A stretch of 64,000 nt of DNA, from the NCBI GenBank assembly GCA_035405785.1, contig DAONJS010000002.1, positions 210,368 to 274,367 of the forward strand, written 5' to 3'. A program made the translations under genes and the position numbers. The notes under the pieces are model-generated. The model was not told the DNA's origin, made no database searches, and worked only from the letters and a program-made list of their open reading frames with translations. Each line of letters opens with the position of its first letter. Positions within the stretch are counted from its first letter, which is position 1. The DNA comes from BPGX01 sp035405785. Its GTDB lineage: Bacteria; Bacteroidota; Bacteroidia; B-17B0; Aurantibacillaceae. Of the stretch, positions 61,860 to 64,000 are shown in pieces.

Positions 61860-62852
61860 ATGAGAAGAGAGTGGTATATTATAGAACAAAATATTTATGA
61901 TGAACTCAAAGAAATGCTTGATAGAGTGATGAAAAAAAAACAAGAACTTGATAAAAAGAGACCTTTGTCTTATGCCGCACTGCAAAGAATAAAAGAAGAA
62001 TTATACATTGAATGGAATCATCACTCAAATGCTATAGAAGGAAATACATTATCATTAAATGAAACAAGAATTGTCTTGAATGATGGTATTGCTATTGGTG
62101 GAAAATCATTGCGGGAACATTTAGAAATTATTGGACACAATGATGCCATTAAATTTATTGAAGGACTTGCAAATCCGAAATATGTTTTGAATGGTAAAGA
62201 TATTTTAGAAGTACATAATATCATTATGCTTCCAGTTTACAAAGATATTGCAGGCAGATTACGCAATGGGGCTGTGAGAATTAGCGGAACAAATTTTATT
62301 CCACCTGCGGCACATAAGGTTCAAGAGTTGTTTGATGATATGGTTTACCAAATAGTATCATTAAGTAATGAATTAAATCCTATTTTTTTAGCGGCTTTGT
62401 TTCATCACAGATTAGTATGGATACATCCATTTTTTGATGGTAACGGAAGGGTTGCCAGATTGATTATGAATTTAATTTTAATGAGTAAAGGATTTCCACC
62501 TGCTATCATTTTAAAAGAAGATAGAAAAAAATATTACGATGCTTTGAATAAAGCAAACAATGGGCATTATGAGAAATTTTTTCAATTGATTATTCAATCT
62601 GTAGAAAGGTCTTTGAATATTTACTTAAGTACAACTTCTATTACTTATGATTATCAACCAATTATTAATATCGTAAAAGAGCCAGAAGTGCCTTATGGCA
62701 GTGAGTATGTAAGTTTATTAGCAAGACAAGGAAAAATAGACGCACACAAGGAAGGGAAAGTTTGGTACACTACAAAAGATGCTATATTAGATTATATAGA
62801 ACATAGAAAAAAAGAAAGAAAACTTAAACCTAAAAAATCTTCCAAAAAATAA
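61860..62852 (+). CDS. Fic family protein with N-terminal inhibitory helix and C-terminal HTH
   Basis: A 330-residue protein from the ATG at 61860 (61854 is also possible). The catalytic motif HPFFDGNGR is complete, predicting AMP transfer from ATP to a target hydroxyl. An SNAIEG stretch near residue 56 fits the inhibitory helix (S/T)xxxE(G/N) placed N-terminally (class II Fic), so activity is probably self-restrained. The last about 50 residues (YVSLLARQGKIDAHKEGKVW, then TTKDAILDYI) look like an excisionase-type DNA-binding helix-turn-helix. The basic tail is KERKLKPKKSSKK. The target is unknown. Confidence 0.9.
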   Translation: MRREWYIIEQNIYDELKEMLDRVMKKKQELDKKRPLSYAALQRIKEELYIEWNHHSNAIEGNTLSLNETRIVLNDGIAIGGKSLREHLEIIGHNDAIKFIEGLANPKYVLNGKDILEVHNIIMLPVYKDIAGRLRNGAVRISGTNFIPPAAHKVQELFDDMVYQIVSLSNELNPIFLAALFHHRLVWIHPFFDGNGRVARLIMNLILMSKGFPPAIILKEDRKKYYDALNKANNGHYEKFFQLIIQSVERSLNIYLSTTSITYDYQPIINIVKEPEVPYGSEYVSLLARQGKIDAHKEGKVWYTTKDAILDYIEHRKKERKLKPKKSSKK

Positions 62853-62891
62853 TTTTTGTTAATTGTATTTTAGAATGATAATTTTATTCTA

Positions 62892-62899
62892 TACATTTG
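62892..62899 (+). promoter_or_regulatory. -7 promoter element upstream of the two-helix membrane protein gene
   Basis: TACATTTG is an exact TAnnTTTG match ending 15 bases before the ATG at 62915. It contains the in-frame TTG at 62897, which therefore is not the start codon. Confidence 0.65.
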
Positions 62900-62914
62900 C
62901 GGCGATATAAAAAC

Positions 62915-63283
62915 ATGAAATACAAAAAGCATTTATTTAAATTAGTTTCGTTTGTTTTGCTAAATGCATTTTTGGTTTCTTTATCTGTTGTCGTTTATCA
63001 ATCTTTACAGAAATTAAAAGAGTTTCAAATTAAATACGAATGGAAAGTTCAAAAAAAAGATATTCTAAATGAAGATTTAGAAAATAGTTTTTTCTTTGAA
63101 GAAGATAATGAAAGATTAGAAACAGAGAACACTTTTATATTAAGTTTTTATTCTGTAATTTTATTAGGAAGTGTTTTGTTGTTTATTAATTGTGTGATAA
63201 ACAGATACTTTTTACATCAAAAATTTTTAGTTCAATCTTCATTTAATAAAGTTTTTTTAGAAGTTCGTTGTTTAAGGAATTAG
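62915..63283 (+). CDS. Small two-helix membrane protein, unknown
   Basis: A 122-residue protein starting at the ATG at 62915. One membrane helix lies at about residues 8-28, a charged, glutamate- and lysine-rich linker (about 30-72) follows, then a second helix (about 75-98) and a short basic tail. No family is recognised. It is 83 bases upstream of the RND adaptor gene on the same strand and could share its message. Confidence 0.6.
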   Translation: MKYKKHLFKLVSFVLLNAFLVSLSVVVYQSLQKLKEFQIKYEWKVQKKDILNEDLENSFFFEEDNERLETENTFILSFYSVILLGSVLLFINCVINRYFLHQKFLVQSSFNKVFLEVRCLRN

Positions 63284-63366
63284 TAGTTTAAAATAATTCC
63301 GTTTTTTCATTAACTTAATCTTTTAATTTCCCTTTAATCAAGGGATTCCATCAAAAAATAAAAACT

Positions 63367-63990
63367 ATGAAATATAGTATTCAATCATCATTACTCATTA
63401 TTACAGCAATTGCTGGTTTAACCGCATGTCAAAAAGAAAAAGAGGAGGAAGAAAAATCAATTATTGAAATAACTCAACCTATTAAAAAAGACACAAGTAT
63501 TACAAGAGAATATGTATGTGTCATAAATGCTCATCAGCATATAGAGATTCGCTCTTTGGAAAAGGGTTATTTAGAAAAGATTTTTGTTGATGAAGGGAAA
63601 CCTGTTCATAAAGGAGATTTGATGTTTCAGATTTTGCCAATTGTGTATATGGCAGAGAAGGAAAAAGCCGCTGCAGAAGTGAATTATGCAGAAGTAGAAT
63701 ATCAAAATGCTAAACAATTAGCAGAAAAAAATGTTATTTCACCAAATGAATTAGCACTTGCAAAAGCCAAGTTAGAAAAAGCAAAAGCGGAATTATCTTT
63801 AGCACAGGCACATTTGAAATTTACAGAAATAAGAGCCCCATTTGATGGATTAATGGATAAATATTATGTTCGGTTGGGAGCATTATTAGATGAAGGTGAT
63901 ATTCTTACAACACTTTCTGATGTTTCAAAACTTTGGGCTTATTTTAAGGGGATTGTATCAAAAAAAGGACTAAATTTACACCTTAAATAA
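63367..63990 (+). pseudogene. RND efflux periplasmic adaptor (MFP), truncated at residue about 196
   Basis: A lipoprotein signal (LLIITAIAGLTAC) is followed by the normal adaptor layout: barrel-sandwich strand (IEIRSLEKGYLEKIFVDEG), helical hairpin (about 95-150, alanine/lysine/glutamate rich), then the lipoyl-like half (EIRAPFDGLMDKYYVRLGALLDEGD) and LSDVSKLWAYF. Adaptors usually continue for 150-200 more residues (beta-barrel and membrane-proximal domains). Here the frame runs from about 63948 into unrelated sequence and stops at 63990. The break coincides with an inverted-repeat-bearing sequence, so the gene is probably interrupted by an insertion. A frameshift cannot be excluded. Confidence 0.75.
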
Positions 63991-64000
63991 TACAATCCAC
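63948..64000. mobile_element. Probable insertion-sequence end (cut by window edge)
   Basis: The sequence from 63948 (GGGGATTGTATCAAAAAAAG) begins exactly where homology to RND adaptors is lost. GGATTGTAT (63950-63958) has an inverted copy, ATACAATCC (63990-63998). A G-rich start followed by TGTATCAAAA resembles terminal repeats of several IS families. No transposase frame is visible in the 50 bases available, so the family is unassigned. Confidence 0.45.

Overview
This 64 kb window is AT-rich chromosomal DNA from a member of the Bacteroidota. The evidence is: two metalloproteases with type IX secretion (T9SS) type A C-termini; two giant PKD-repeat proteins with type B (gliding-motility-associated) C-termini, each followed by a PorP/SprF-family gene; the Bacteroidota promoter element TAnnTTTG at many gene starts; near absence of Shine-Dalgarno sequences; bacillithiol synthesis (BshB1); and a DNA polymerase III alpha subunit with an N-terminal exonuclease domain. 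I cannot name the genus. There is no CRISPR array, rRNA operon or prophage. It looks like core chromosome sprinkled with short palindromic repeats, with a probable insertion-sequence end at the right edge.

Layout. 1-2.3 kb: end of a DUF2480 gene, a DUF4159 gene and an FtsX/LolC-type permease. 2.3-2.7 kb: repeat island. 2.7-5.1 kb: NamZ muramidase, YraN and PrmC. 5.1-7.0 kb: Nramp metal transporter fused to a universal-stress domain, with a DtxR/MntR-like operator candidate, then a second repeat island. 7.3-11.2 kb: RecR, an outer-membrane protein, an SDR oxidoreductase and an OmpA protein; third repeat island. 11.6-13.7 kb: proline dehydrogenase and pyruvate dehydrogenase E1 beta. 13.9-25.2 kb: a five-gene minus-strand operon (adhesin, PorP/SprF, adhesin, PorP/SprF, PorE-like OmpA/PD40 protein). 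25.2-35.3 kb: CorA, DnaE, two paralogous M43 metalloproteases. 35.4-39.0 kb: MFS transporter and arginine decarboxylase divergent from an arginase/agmatinase-type gene. 39.0-45.6 kb: minus-strand run of envelope genes (M23 endopeptidase, amino-acid permease, beta-lactamase-like hydrolase, lipoprotein, DUF721, M28 peptidase). 45.8-49.8 kb: degenerate arginase-fold protein, MarR regulator, unknown secreted protein, GH3-family enzyme, tRNA-Arg(CCG). 50-52 kb: ribosomal protein S1 with a structured leader. 52-53.4 kb: two secreted proteins. 53.5-59.2 kb: PdxJ, HutI, RibD, XseB, XseA and an NlpC/P60 peptidase. 59.2-64 kb: outer-membrane protein, small membrane proteins, BshB1, glutathione-peroxidase-like protein, Fic protein, and an RND efflux adaptor that appears interrupted by an IS end.

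How they fit together. Several genes serve peptidoglycan turnover (NamZ, M23, NlpC/P60) and surface display by T9SS (adhesins with dedicated PorP/SprF partners and a peptidoglycan-binding OmpA protein; secreted M43 proteases). Arginine decarboxylase, the arginase-type gene and a co-transcribed MFS pump suggest polyamine metabolism. The most unusual local signals are a two-hairpin rpsA leader whose loops are perfectly complementary over 7 nt, a DnaE whose PHP domain has lost metal ligands while an exonuclease domain was gained, and a Fic gene preceded by repeated operator-like sites.
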